Below are positions 54,823 to 64,000 of a stretch of DNA of 64,000 bases, piece after piece. Source of the DNA: Glaciihabitans sp. (GTDB taxonomy: Bacteria > Actinomycetota > Actinomycetes > Actinomycetales > Microbacteriaceae). The number at the start of each line of letters is the position of its first letter. Positions within the stretch are counted from its first letter, which is position 1. Under the pieces are notes generated by a model. The model did not search any database, was not told the DNA's origin, and worked only from the letters and a program-made list of their open reading frames with translations. The position numbers and the translations under genes were made by a program. Location of the stretch: NCBI GenBank assembly GCA_025465535.1, contig JAODMY010000098.1, positions 29,938 to 93,937 on the forward strand, in the 5' to 3' direction.

Positions 54823-56961
54823 GTGACTGATGTCAATGTCCGTGCCACCACGGACTCTCGCGCCGCTCTGAGCGCCCTTCGCCTGCCGGAGCTTGTCGCT
54901 CTCGCCAACGAACGCGGTATCGCCGGCGCATCCAAACTTCGCAAGGGAGAACTCGTGGACGCCTTAGATGCCAACACAGAAGTACTGAACGATCAGAACC
55001 AGCAGAGCGCTCCGCAGGACCAGATTGAGACGGCGATCGAGTCGGCTCAGGATGCTGCGGTCGAGTCTGCTTCTGACTCGGCTCCCGTCGAATCCGCGCC
55101 CGCCGCTCCGGCAACCCGCAAGCGTGCACCGCGACGTGCGACGACCGCGGACGCCGAGGCCATCGCCCGCAAGGAGCTCAACGAGTCCATTGCGTCCGAG
55201 GTTGCTGCCTCCGCCGTCTCCGCACCGGAGCAGGTCTCGGCCGTAAACCACGTTGCAGACCAGGAGCCCGACAACACCGTTGCTTCTGCTCCCGAGGGCA
55301 CTGTCGCCGAGGCTGTCGCCGAGGCTGACGCCAGCGAGACCACCACCGAGGCCGCCACAGTTGAGCCAAACGCCGAGTCGAACGGCGAGGACGCCGAGTC
55401 GACCGAGGGCGGTTCGACCCGCAACTCCCGCAGCCGCAACCGCAACCGTAACCAGCAGGGCGATCGCCAGCAGAACGCTACTTCGAACAACGCTACTTCC
55501 AACAACGGCGCCGCGAACAACGCTGCTTCCAACAACGCTGCTTCCAACAATGGAGCAGGCAACAACGGAGCCGGCAATGGTCGCCAGCAGAACGCCAGGA
55601 ACGCCAACAACAACGGCGGCAACGACCAGCAGAACACCGAAACCCGCCAGCAGCCGCAGCAGAACACCGAGGGCCGCCAGCAGCAGCAGGCCGCCGAGGG
55701 CCAGGATGGCGAGCGCGGAAACCGCAACCGCTACCGTGACCGCAAGCGCGGCCGCGGACCGGTCAACGACGAGTTCGAGCCGGAGATCACCGAGGACGAC
55801 GTCCTGATTCCCGTCGCCGGAATTCTCGACGTCCTCGACAACTACGCGTTCGTCCGCACGAGCGGTTACCTGCCGGGAGCGAACGACGTCTACGTCTCGC
55901 TCGGCCAGGTCAAGAAGCACAACCTGCGCAAGGGCGATGCCGTCGTCGGCGCCATCCGCCAGCCGCGCGAGGGCGACAACAACCAGGGCCGCCAGAAGTA
56001 CAACGCGATCGTTCGCATCGACTCCGTCAACGGACTGCCCGTCGATGAGGCCGCGACCAGGCTCGAGTTCTCGAAGCTGACCCCGCTGTACCCGAGCGAG
56101 CGCCTTCGCCTCGAGACGGATGGCAGCAAGCTGTCCACCCGCATCATCGATCTCGTTTCTCCCATCGGCAAGGGCCAGCGCGGCCTGATCGTCTCACCGC
56201 CCAAGGCGGGCAAGACGCTCATGCTGCAGGCCATCGCCAACGCGATCTCGAAGAACAACCCCGAGGTTCACCTCATGGTCGTTCTCGTCGACGAGCGTCC
56301 GGAGGAGGTCACCGACATGCAGCGCACTGTCAAGGGTGAGGTCATTGCCTCGACCTTCGATCGTCCGGCAGAGGACCACACCACGGTCGCCGAGCTCGCG
56401 ATCGAGCGCGCCAAGCGCCTGGTCGAGCTCGGACACGACGTCGTCGTGCTTCTCGACTCGATCACCCGCCTGGGCCGCGCCTACAACCAGGTCGTACCGC
56501 TCTCCGGTCGCGTTCTCTCCGGTGGCGTCGACTCCGCTGCGCTGTACCCGCCGAAGCGTTTCTTCGGGGCTGCCCGCAACGTCGAAGAGGGTGGATCGCT
56601 CACGATCATCGCTACCGCGCTCGTCGAGACCGGGTCCAAGATGGACGAGGTCATCTTCGAGGAGTTCAAGGGCACGGGCAACATGGAGCTTCGCCTGTCG
56701 CGCCAGCTCGCCGACAAGCGCATTTTCCCCGCGGTCGACGTGAACGCTTCCGGAACTCGCCGCGAGGAGATGCTTCTCGGCGACGAAGAGGTCAAGGTCA
56801 CCTGGAAGCTGCGTCGGGCCCTCGCGGGTCTCGAGCAGCAGCAGGCGCTCGAGATTGTTCTGGGAAAGCTCAAGGAGACCTCGTCGAACGTCGAGTTCCT
56901 GATGCAGATCCAGAAGTCGCTTCCGGCCGCCACCAACGGCACAACCCACAAAGAGGACTAG
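54823..56961 (+). CDS. rho: Transcription termination factor Rho
   Basis: A 712-residue Rho from GTG 54823, with GAAAGGA 10 bp upstream. An N-terminal '[17 protein letters not shown]' (Rho_N), then about 200 disordered residues rich in Glu/Ala/Ser and next in Asn/Gln/Arg, then the RNA-binding CSD ('[19 protein letters not shown]') and the hexameric ATPase with Walker A '[15 protein letters not shown]' and Walker B '[17 protein letters not shown]'. Long N-terminal insertions are known in actinobacterial Rho and can bind RNA. The 184-bp leader upstream is large and may support autoregulation. prfA follows directly. Confidence 0.96.
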   Translation: MTDVNVRATTDSRAALSALRLPELVALANERGIAGASKLRKGELVDALDANTEVLNDQNQQSAPQDQIETAIESAQDAAVESASDSAPVESAPAAPATRKRAPRRATTADAEAIARKELNESIASEVAASAVSAPEQVSAVNHVADQEPDNTVASAPEGTVAEAVAEADASETTTEAATVEPNAESNGEDAESTEGGSTRNSRSRNRNRNQQGDRQQNATSNNATSNNGAANNAASNNAASNNGAGNNGAGNGRQQNARNANNNGGNDQQNTETRQQPQQNTEGRQQQQAAEGQDGERGNRNRYRDRKRGRGPVNDEFEPEITEDDVLIPVAGILDVLDNYAFVRTSGYLPGANDVYVSLGQVKKHNLRKGDAVVGAIRQPREGDNNQGRQKYNAIVRIDSVNGLPVDEAATRLEFSKLTPLYPSERLRLETDGSKLSTRIIDLVSPIGKGQRGLIVSPPKAGKTLMLQAIANAISKNNPEVHLMVVLVDERPEEVTDMQRTVKGEVIASTFDRPAEDHTTVAELAIERAKRLVELGHDVVVLLDSITRLGRAYNQVVPLSGRVLSGGVDSAALYPPKRFFGAARNVEEGGSLTIIATALVETGSKMDEVIFEEFKGTGNMELRLSRQLADKRIFPAVDVNASGTRREEMLLGDEEVKVTWKLRRALAGLEQQQALEIVLGKLKETSSNVEFLMQIQKSLPAATNGTTHKED
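55474..55578 (+). repeat. 15-bp coding tandem repeat in rho, seven units
   Basis: Units of AACGCTxCTTCxAAC type run in frame and encode Asn-(Ala/Gly)-(Thr/Ala)-(Ser/Gly/Ala)-Asn pentapeptides. It forms part of the Asn-rich, low-complexity insertion of Rho and is prone to length change. Confidence 0.85.
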
Positions 56962-58044
56962 ATGTTCGAGTCAGTAGCAACGCTGCTGGCCGAGCTGACG
57001 GATCTCCAGACGCAGCTGTCTGATCCCGCCGTTCACGCGGACGCAGCTCGGGCCAAGAAGCTCAACCGCCGCTACGCGGAGTTGAGCAAGATTTCCACCG
57101 CGTACTCGACCTGGCAGCAGGCCGGGGAAGACCTCGACGCCGCGCGTGAACTCGCGCGCGACGACGAGGCTTTCGCCGAAGAGGTTCCCGTTCTCGAGGA
57201 GCATCTTGCAACGTCGCAGGAGTCGCTTCGTCGACTCCTGATTCCGCGCGATCCGGATGACGGGCGCGACGTGATCATGGAGATCAAGGGCGGTGAGGGT
57301 GGCGCGGAAAGTGCACTCTTCGCCGCCGATCTGCTGCGCATGTACATGCATTACGCGGAATCCAAGGGTTGGAAGTACGAACTCCTCGAGCGCACCGAGA
57401 GCGATCTCGGCGGCTACAAGGACGTTCAGATCGCCATCAAGTCGAACGCGACGGATCCCTCGCAGGGCGTCTGGGCGCACCTCAAATACGAGGGTGGCGT
57501 GCACCGCGTGCAGCGTGTGCCGGCCACGGAGTCGCAGGGGCGCATCCACACCTCGACGACGGGCGTGCTCGTCTTCCCGGAGGCGGATGAGCCCGAAGAG
57601 GTCGAGATCAACCAGAACGACCTGAAGATCGACGTCTATCGCTCGAGCGGCCCCGGTGGCCAGTCGGTCAACACGACAGACTCCGCCGTTCGCATCACCC
57701 ACCTTCCGACCGGAATCGTCGTGGCGATGCAGAACGAGAAGAGCCAGCTGCAGAACCGCGAGGCCGGTATGCGGGTGCTGCGCGCGCGCATCCTCGCCCG
57801 GTACCAGGAGGAGGCGGATGCCGTCTCGTCGGCCGCGCGCAAGAGCCAGATCCGCACGATGGATCGCTCGGAACGCATCCGAACGTACAACTTCCCGGAG
57901 AACCGCATCGCGGATCACCGCACCGGTTACAAGTCGTACAACCTCGACCAGGTGATGAACGGTGCTCTCGAGCCCGTGATCGAGTCGTGCATCCGGTTCG
58001 ACGAAGAGGCGCGACTCGCCGACATCGGCGACACCGGCGAGTGA
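56962..58044 (+). CDS. prfA: Peptide chain release factor 1
   Basis: A 360-residue RF1 starting at ATG 56962 directly after the rho stop (no gap). The anticodon-like motif is P-A-T (residues 187-189) in '[15 protein letters not shown]', which reads UAG and UAA; the catalytic GGQ is at 232-234 ('[17 protein letters not shown]'). Its Gln is methylated by PrmC, encoded next (GTGA overlap). rpmE, which often sits between rho and prfA, is absent. Confidence 0.96.
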   Translation: MFESVATLLAELTDLQTQLSDPAVHADAARAKKLNRRYAELSKISTAYSTWQQAGEDLDAARELARDDEAFAEEVPVLEEHLATSQESLRRLLIPRDPDDGRDVIMEIKGGEGGAESALFAADLLRMYMHYAESKGWKYELLERTESDLGGYKDVQIAIKSNATDPSQGVWAHLKYEGGVHRVQRVPATESQGRIHTSTTGVLVFPEADEPEEVEINQNDLKIDVYRSSGPGGQSVNTTDSAVRITHLPTGIVVAMQNEKSQLQNREAGMRVLRARILARYQEEADAVSSAARKSQIRTMDRSERIRTYNFPENRIADHRTGYKSYNLDQVMNGALEPVIESCIRFDEEARLADIGDTGE

Positions 58045-58901
58045 CAGCGACGATCGCCGGCTTCCTGCGCGATGCGACCAGCGCGCTCGGTGAAGCCGGC
58101 ATCCAGTCTCCCGAAATCGACGCCGAACTCCTGATCGGTCACGTGCTCGGGCTCAGTCGCGGCGAGGTGCAGGCCCGCTCGATCACCGGCGCGACGCTGT
58201 CCGACGAACTGGTCGAACGCCTCGGGAAGATGGTCGAACGTCGCGCCGCACGCGAGCCGCTGCAACACATCACCGGACGGGCATATTTCCGTTCGCTGGA
58301 ACTCGCGGTCGGTCCGGGAGTATTCGTCCCGCGGCCTGAGACCGAGCAGGTAGCCCAGTTCGCCATCGATGCGCTGCGTGTGGTCGCGAGCGCCGAGCCC
58401 ATCGGCGTCGATCTCGGCACGGGCAGCGGCGCGATCGCGTTCGCCATGGCGACGGAGGTCCCGCACGCGGTCGTCTACGCAATCGAGAAGTCCCCGGACG
58501 CGTATCCCTGGACGCTCGAGAACCAGCGATTGACCGGCGCCGACAACGCGACTGTCGTGCTGGGGGAGCTTGCCGACGCATTCCCGGAGCTCGACGGAAC
58601 CGTCGACGTCGTCATCTCGAACCCGCCCTACATCCCGGACGATGCCATTCCGCGGGACCTCGAGGTGCGGCTGCACGACCCGGCCATCGCCCTCTACGGC
58701 GGCGAGGACGGACTGGATGTGGTCCACCAGGTCTCGCAGACGGCCCTCCGCCTCCTGCACCGCGGCGGCACCCTCGTGCTCGAGCACGGTGAGCTGCAGG
58801 GTGACTCGATCGCCGCGCTCCTGCGTGCGGACGGCTGGACCGCCGTCGCGACCCACCCCGACCTGCTCGGCCGCGACCGAGCGACGACAGCGCTGCGCTG
58901 A
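58041..58901 (+). CDS. prmC: Release factor glutamine methyltransferase
   Basis: A 286-residue class I methyltransferase from GTG 58041. SAM-binding '[16 protein letters not shown]' and the catalytic '[10 protein letters not shown]' are present. It methylates the GGQ glutamine of release factors. Coupled to prfA. Ends 19 bp before a 66-bp palindrome. Confidence 0.95.
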   Translation: MTATIAGFLRDATSALGEAGIQSPEIDAELLIGHVLGLSRGEVQARSITGATLSDELVERLGKMVERRAAREPLQHITGRAYFRSLELAVGPGVFVPRPETEQVAQFAIDALRVVASAEPIGVDLGTGSGAIAFAMATEVPHAVVYAIEKSPDAYPWTLENQRLTGADNATVVLGELADAFPELDGTVDVVISNPPYIPDDAIPRDLEVRLHDPAIALYGGEDGLDVVHQVSQTALRLLHRGGTLVLEHGELQGDSIAALLRADGWTAVATHPDLLGRDRATTALR

Positions 58902-58920
58902 CCGGCCTTCTGCCTGACCT

Positions 58921-58986
58921 GTCTGCCCCCGGGTGATGCGTCCGCCCCCGTACGTACGGGGGCACACGCATCACCCGGGGGCAGAC
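58921..58986. terminator. 66-bp near-perfect palindrome between convergent genes
   Basis: Arms 58921-58953 and 58954-58986 are complementary over 33 bp with two mismatched positions and no loop (centre GTAC|GTAC). It can form a very stable stem on either strand, so it is a bidirectional terminator candidate between prmC (+) and the HAD gene (-). Confidence 0.8.
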
Positions 58987-59005
58987 ACGGCAAGGCGCTC
59001 GCTGG

Positions 59006-59626
59006 CTACGAGTGGCGAGCGGCGAAGGCCGTGATGGCGGCGTTGAGGGCCGGGACGTCCTGGCTTCCGGTGAAGTGCAACGTGGTGATGCCGACGCTGG
59101 CGGCGCCCGCGACATTTGCGGCGGAGTCATCCACGAAGAACGTGTCGGCTGGGGATGTCCCATAGTGGTCTACGGCCGCGAGGTAGGCCTTCGGGTCCGG
59201 CTTGCGCATGCCGATTTCGCAGCTGACCAGCACATTCGGTCCGAGAATTTCCGCGACATCCGGCGCCATCCGCGCGAGCGTCGCGACGAACGGCGGGGGA
59301 TTGTTCGAAAACAGCGAGACGGTGCCCAGCGTGGCGGCCAGGCGGAGCGCGTCCACCACCCCGGCGTTGGGAGTGGACGCCTCGTGCCGCGCCGCACACC
59401 ACTCGTCCAGGGTCAGCCGCGCGCCGGTCACCTCGGCGAACCGGTCGAGGTAGGCGTCCGCGGTCGGAAATTCGCCGAGCTCGGCGCGAACCTCCCAGCC
59501 CGCAGCCCACCACGTTTTCGCGAGATGGTACTGGCTGAGACCACTGATGCGACTGAGTGCGGGAAGCCGCTTCCTTGAGTCGTAGGCGTAGAGGGTTTTA
59601 TCGAAGTCAAAGAGGTAAAGATCCAC
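59006..59626 (-). CDS. HAD-superfamily hydrolase
   Basis: About 206 residues from GTG 59626; a longer frame to 60307 is antisense to the Sua5 gene and is not credible. Motifs: 'LFDFDKTLYAYDSRKR' (DxD at the start), 'SLFSNNPPPFV', lysine in 'GMRKPDPKAYL' and 'FFVDDSAANVAG'. A phosphatase of unknown substrate, possibly pyrimidine 5'-nucleotidase-like. It is opposite in strand to the surrounding block. Confidence 0.88.
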   Translation of the reverse strand: MDLYLFDFDKTLYAYDSRKRLPALSRISGLSQYHLAKTWWAAGWEVRAELGEFPTADAYLDRFAEVTGARLTLDEWCAARHEASTPNAGVVDALRLAATLGTVSLFSNNPPPFVATLARMAPDVAEILGPNVLVSCEIGMRKPDPKAYLAAVDHYGTSPADTFFVDDSAANVAGAASVGITTLHFTGSQDVPALNAAITAFAARHS

Positions 59627-59686
59627 GGTGCTTCCAACGGTATCGCGGCTAACTGGGTGAGGGCGCTCGGCTACGATGTACGAGAC

Positions 59687-60364
59687 ATGGCCCCTGTATT
59701 CGACTGTTCGGTTGGTGCCGAACTGCTCTCCGGAATGCGCTTCGCGCGTTCGGCGATCGGCCGTGGGGAACTCGTGGTCATTCCTACCGACACCGTTTAC
59801 GGAATCGCGGCAGACGCCTTCTCCCCGGCGGCGGTGCAGCGTCTCCTTGACGCGAAGGGGCGCGGCCGATCGTCGCCTCCTCCCGTGCTCATCCCCGGGA
59901 TCCCGACGCTGGCCGCCCTCGCGGAAGCCGTGCCCGACGAGGTCACGGAGCTTGTCACGGCCTTCTGGCCGGGCGGCCTCACGATCATCCTTCCCGCGCG
60001 CGCGTCGCTCGCCTGGGATCTCGGCGATACGCAGGGGACCGTCGCGCTCCGGATGCCGTCCAACCGGGTCGCGCTCGAGCTCCTGTCGGAGACCGGGCCG
60101 CTCGCTGTGTCGAGCGCTAACCTCACCGGCCAGCCCGCCGCGTCCACGGCGCAGGCCGCGGAGGCCGCACTCGGTGAGTCGGTCGAGGTCTATCTTGACG
60201 ACGGCGAGGTTGGGAGCGAGCACGTCGGAGCTCCGGATCCCGGCTCGACCATCGTCGATGCCACCGGCCTGCTCAGCGCAGGCGGCAAGCTGCGCATCGT
60301 CCGGCACGGGGTCATCAGCGACGACGCCATCCGCGAGCTCGTGGGGGCCGAGCGATGCGAATAA
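59687..60364 (+). CDS. L-threonylcarbamoyladenylate synthase (Sua5/YrdC family)
   Basis: A 225-residue protein from ATG 59687. YrdC-domain residues are 'VVIPTDTVYGIAADAF', 'LDAKGRGRSSPPPVLI', 'FWPGGLTIILPA' and 'GPLAVSSANLTGQPAA'. It makes the threonylcarbamoyl-AMP for tRNA t6A, using L-threonine. It overlaps the next gene by 10 nt, so the two are coupled. Confidence 0.95.
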   Translation: MAPVFDCSVGAELLSGMRFARSAIGRGELVVIPTDTVYGIAADAFSPAAVQRLLDAKGRGRSSPPPVLIPGIPTLAALAEAVPDEVTELVTAFWPGGLTIILPARASLAWDLGDTQGTVALRMPSNRVALELLSETGPLAVSSANLTGQPAASTAQAAEAALGESVEVYLDDGEVGSEHVGAPDPGSTIVDATGLLSAGGKLRIVRHGVISDDAIRELVGAERCE

Positions 60365-61644
60365 TTTATTACGTCCTCGTCGGCGGGGTTTCGGCGATGG
60401 TCACCTGGGGTTTCTCGGCAGTCATCCTGAAGCTGAGCCACCGGTACCAGCTATATCCCAAAATCCGCTCACGGGATGTCCACACCCAGCCGACCCCGCG
60501 ACTCGGCGGGGTTGCGATGTTCCTCGGCGTCCTGGTCGCCATGGGTGTCGCCTCGCTCGTCCCGCAGCTGCAACCGGTGTTCGAGGATCCGGAACAGATC
60601 CTGACGATCCTGGCCGCCGCGTTCGTCATCGTGGTTCTCGGGGTGATCGACGACATCTGGGACCTCAGCTGGGTCACCAAGCTCGCCGGCCAGATCATCG
60701 TCGCGGGAATCCTCGCCTTCGGCGGCACGCAGATCCTGGCCATCCCGTTCGGCGGAATCATCATCCTGTCGTCGTTCCAGTTGCTGCTGCTCACGATCTT
60801 CCTCGTGGTGCTCGTGATGAACGCGATCAACTTCATCGACGGACTCGACGGACTCGTCGCCGGCGTCGCCATCATCGCCAACGGCGTCTTCTTCGTCTTC
60901 AGCTATCTCCAGCAGTCCGCCAACAACCTCTCCTACTTCAACCTCGCCGCGCTTGTGACGGCGGTGCTGATCGGTGCCTGCATAGGGTTCCTGCCGCTGA
61001 ACTTTCATCCGGCGAAAATGTTCATGGGGGATGCCGGCGCCCTTCTGGTCGGGCTGCTCATGTCGGTCTCGGCCATCACCGTCACCGGACAGATCGACCC
61101 CGGCCGCATCCAGACCAAGCTCATCGGTCACAGCGAAGTCCTCGTGGCCTACATTCCGATCATCCTGCCGTTCGCCATCCTGATCATCCCGCTGCTCGAC
61201 TTCGGACTCGCGGTGCTTCGACGTGTGAACGCGGGCAAGTCACCGTTCAGCGCGGACCGCAAGCACCTGCACCATCGCCTTCTCGACATGGGGCACACCC
61301 ATCTCCACGCCGTTCTGATCTTCTACTGCTGGACCGCGGTCGCCTCCATCGGGGTGCTCACCTTCCTGTTCGTGCCCTGGTGGTTGTCGCTGATATTCAT
61401 CGCGATCGGATTCGGGATCACGGCTGGCTTCACGCTCGCGCCGCTCGGCGCCCGCAAGCGACGTGAGGCGATCGCCCAGAACGCGAAGTTGACCGATCCC
61501 GCCAGCCAGGAGGTCGCAAGGCTCGACCCGCTGGACGCTGCTGCCGACCGGACCGAGGTCGACCTCAGAACGGTGGATGCCGAAGCCGAAGTGGCTCTGG
61601 GGCGCCTGGATACCAAACGCTTTGACGAAAAAGAGGCTTCATAA
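60355..61644 (+). CDS. Polyprenyl-phosphate GlcNAc-1-phosphate transferase (WecA/TagO type)
   Basis: A 429-residue membrane protein with about eleven helices. 'DVHTQPTPRLGGVAMFLG', 'INFIDGLDGLVAG' and 'MFMGDAGALLVGLL' are the catalytic Asp/Mg motifs, and 'ADRKHLHHRLLDMGH' is the HxHH-type C-terminal loop of the UDP-GlcNAc-using branch. It starts cell-wall polymer or arabinogalactan-like linkage. An extra hydrophilic tail of about 60 residues ends the protein. Confidence 0.93.
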   Translation: MRIIYYVLVGGVSAMVTWGFSAVILKLSHRYQLYPKIRSRDVHTQPTPRLGGVAMFLGVLVAMGVASLVPQLQPVFEDPEQILTILAAAFVIVVLGVIDDIWDLSWVTKLAGQIIVAGILAFGGTQILAIPFGGIIILSSFQLLLLTIFLVVLVMNAINFIDGLDGLVAGVAIIANGVFFVFSYLQQSANNLSYFNLAALVTAVLIGACIGFLPLNFHPAKMFMGDAGALLVGLLMSVSAITVTGQIDPGRIQTKLIGHSEVLVAYIPIILPFAILIIPLLDFGLAVLRRVNAGKSPFSADRKHLHHRLLDMGHTHLHAVLIFYCWTAVASIGVLTFLFVPWWLSLIFIAIGFGITAGFTLAPLGARKRREAIAQNAKLTDPASQEVARLDPLDAAADRTEVDLRTVDAEAEVALGRLDTKRFDEKEAS

Positions 61645-62084
61645 TGAGCGTTACCCCCGTCCTGACCCGCGCTCTTCGTTACGGGGGCATCTGGGCTCTG
61701 GTCGTCGCGATCGCTGCCGGTCTCATCGGTCTGGCCGTCTCCGGCGTCTCGGGCCTCGTCGGCGGGTTGCTCGGTGCGGCACTCGCCGCGGTGTTTCTCG
61801 CGCTCACCGCAGGGAGCATGCTGCTTGCCGGCCGCGTGACGAAGGGTGACACGACAAGCCCGGCGTTTTTCGGCATCGTGCTCGGGGTCTGGTTCGTCAA
61901 ACTCATCGTCTTCCTTTTTGCGACAATCCTGCTTCGCGGTGAGACCTGGATGAACCCGACCGTGTTCGGATTTTCGGTTATCGCAGCGGTGATCGGTTCG
62001 CTCGTGACCGATATTGTCGCGTACCTGCGAGCGCGGGTGCCCTATGTGAGCGACGTCACACTTCCTGGCGAGCCAAAGCCTTGA
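61644..62084 (+). CDS. AtpI-like membrane protein upstream of the ATP synthase genes
   Basis: A 146-residue protein with four hydrophobic segments, sitting at the usual AtpI/AtpZ position. 'FFGIVLGVWFVKLIVFLFATILL' (key: GVWFVKLIVF) fits the AtpI region in actinobacteria. AtpI assists c-ring assembly. Starts at ATG 61644, sharing one base with the preceding stop. Confidence 0.75.
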   Translation: MSVTPVLTRALRYGGIWALVVAIAAGLIGLAVSGVSGLVGGLLGAALAAVFLALTAGSMLLAGRVTKGDTTSPAFFGIVLGVWFVKLIVFLFATILLRGETWMNPTVFGFSVIAAVIGSLVTDIVAYLRARVPYVSDVTLPGEPKP

Positions 62085-62229
62085 TTTTCACCTCCGATGG
62101 CCGCGTTTCGGCCACTCCCTCTGTAGTTGGGGCTCTCAGAATTCGACTATGCTTTACGAAGCAAAGTCCCTTGGTCGCCCCGTTTAGAACGCCTGACGCC
62201 GGAGAAAGCAACTGAATACCTCCACCCTC

Positions 62230-63338
<1,109 letters not shown>

Positions 63339-63366
63339 CCACTGACGACGTACTTAAGGAGTGGAA

Positions 63367-63930
63367 ATGCATAACGCATTTCTCGCCGTCGCGGCCGCGA
63401 ATGACAACCCGCTGCTTCCGACAGTCCCCGACCTCATTTGGGGTGGGCTTGCTTTCCTCATCGTCCTGGTGGTCTTCATCCGGTTGGTGATTCCGCGCCT
63501 GAATGCTCTCCTCGACGCTCGCAGTGACGCCATCGAGGGTGGCCTCAAGCGTGCAGAAGAGGCCCAGGCTGGCGCTCGGGAGGCGCTCGAGCAGTACAAC
63601 GCCCAGCTTGCCGAGGCCCGTGCGGAAGCCGCGCGCATCCGAGAGCAGGCACGGGAAGATGCGAAGAGCATCCGCGCGGAGCTGGTCGAGGCCGCCTCGG
63701 CCGAGGCGGCCCGGATCACCGCAAATGCCCTGGTCACAATCGATGCTGAGCGTAAGAGCGCGCTCGTCTCGCTGCGTTCGGAGGTCGGCTCGCTCGCGAT
63801 CGACCTCGCGTCCGGCGTGATCGGTGAGACGCTCACCGACGACGAGAAGGCATCCGCGATCGTCGACAGGTTTATCGCCGATCTCGAAGCCGTCGATCGT
63901 GCCCAAGAAGCAGCAAAGGTAAAGGCGTAA
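63367..63930 (+). CDS. atpF: ATP synthase F0 subunit b
   Basis: A 187-residue protein, N-terminal membrane helix ('GGLAFLIVLVVFIRLVIPRL') then a long charged coiled coil rich in Glu/Ala/Arg. ATG 63367 is chosen because AAGGAG ends 5 bp upstream; GTG 63361 overlaps that site. It forms the peripheral stalk. Confidence 0.95.
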   Translation: MHNAFLAVAAANDNPLLPTVPDLIWGGLAFLIVLVVFIRLVIPRLNALLDARSDAIEGGLKRAEEAQAGAREALEQYNAQLAEARAEAARIREQAREDAKSIRAELVEAASAEAARITANALVTIDAERKSALVSLRSEVGSLAIDLASGVIGETLTDDEKASAIVDRFIADLEAVDRAQEAAKVKA

Positions 63931-63935
63931 CAGCA

Positions 63936-64000
63936 ATGGGTTCGGCAACCAGAGGAGCGCTGGCGCGGGCAGTGGCAACACTGAACGCGCAGGCGAAGGT
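63936..64000 (+). CDS. atpH: ATP synthase F1 subunit delta, 3' part outside window
   Basis: Starts ATG 63936, 5 bp after the atpF stop. Only MGSATRGALARAVATLNAQAK is visible, but the position in the operon and the typical start ('SATR..L') make delta the expected product. Confidence 0.8.
   Translation, partial: MGSATRGALARAVATLNAQAK

Noticed and set aside
55474..55578. CRISPR-like array
   Set aside because: Units of 15 bp are in frame inside rho without unique spacers.
59006..60307. 433-residue version of the HAD protein
   Set aside because: The first 227 residues are antisense to the Sua5 gene; GTG 59626 gives a normal HAD length with GGAAG upstream.

Overview
This is a high-GC chromosomal window from an actinobacterium, most likely a member of the Microbacteriaceae. 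The support is gene order (argS, lysA, hom, thrC, thrB, rho, prfA, prmC, a Sua5-type gene, a WecA/MraY-type transferase, then the atp operon), a DUF222-HNH gene, a small protein of a Microbacteriaceae-type family (DUF7882-like), a surface protein with an LAxTG sortase motif, an MshA-like glycosyltransferase and many GTG starts. The genus cannot be fixed from the sequence alone.

Region 1 (1-8230): a pair of CNNM/CBS membrane proteins, then a DUF222-HNH endonuclease gene cut in two by a 4.1-kb integrated element. The 11-bp sequence ATCGCAAACGG is at both junctions (3885-3895 and 8023-8033), and joining the two gene pieces across it restores an uninterrupted HNH protein of 545 residues. The element carries an unrecognised gene with a C-terminal membrane anchor, an HUH-type replication initiator, a small coupled gene and a large serine recombinase next to the right junction. 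This is the most interesting system in the window.

Region 2 (8399-32090): mostly metabolic and transport genes. These include an Old Yellow Enzyme-type reductase, a HAD hydrolase, NAD(P)H-hydrate dehydratase, a GT87-type membrane glycosyltransferase, a thiamine-binding protein and several MFS transporters. A signalling cluster (two NarL-type regulators, a histidine kinase and a coupled membrane protein) is followed by metY-metX for methionine synthesis, a phosphoribosyltransferase-ung pair, acetyltransferase, SMR, amidase and lipoprotein genes, two SDR enzymes and an MshA-like glycosyltransferase.

Region 3 (32091-44802): a pyridine nucleotide-disulfide oxidoreductase, a crotonase, an arginase-family protein whose usual GGDH is GGDC, an F420-dependent-reductase-like protein, a small gene that seems to start with CTG, and a repeat-containing sortase-anchored surface protein. 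Next come a universal stress protein, two LysR-transporter divergent pairs and a DUF2332 protein. A tRNA-Arg(CCG) gene has a 39-bp copy of its 3' half lying 259 bp away, and the space between holds four copies of a 15-bp palindromic motif.

Region 4 (44803-64000): pdxH, a transglutaminase-like protein and a long, mostly co-oriented housekeeping block: argS, two DUF2993 proteins, lysA-hom-thrC-thrB (aspartate family), rho, prfA, prmC, Sua5-type, WecA-type, AtpI-like, atpB, atpE, atpF and the start of atpH. Adjacent genes often overlap by 4 nt (ATGA or GTGA), which suggests translational coupling. A nearly perfect 66-bp palindrome separates prmC from a convergent HAD gene.
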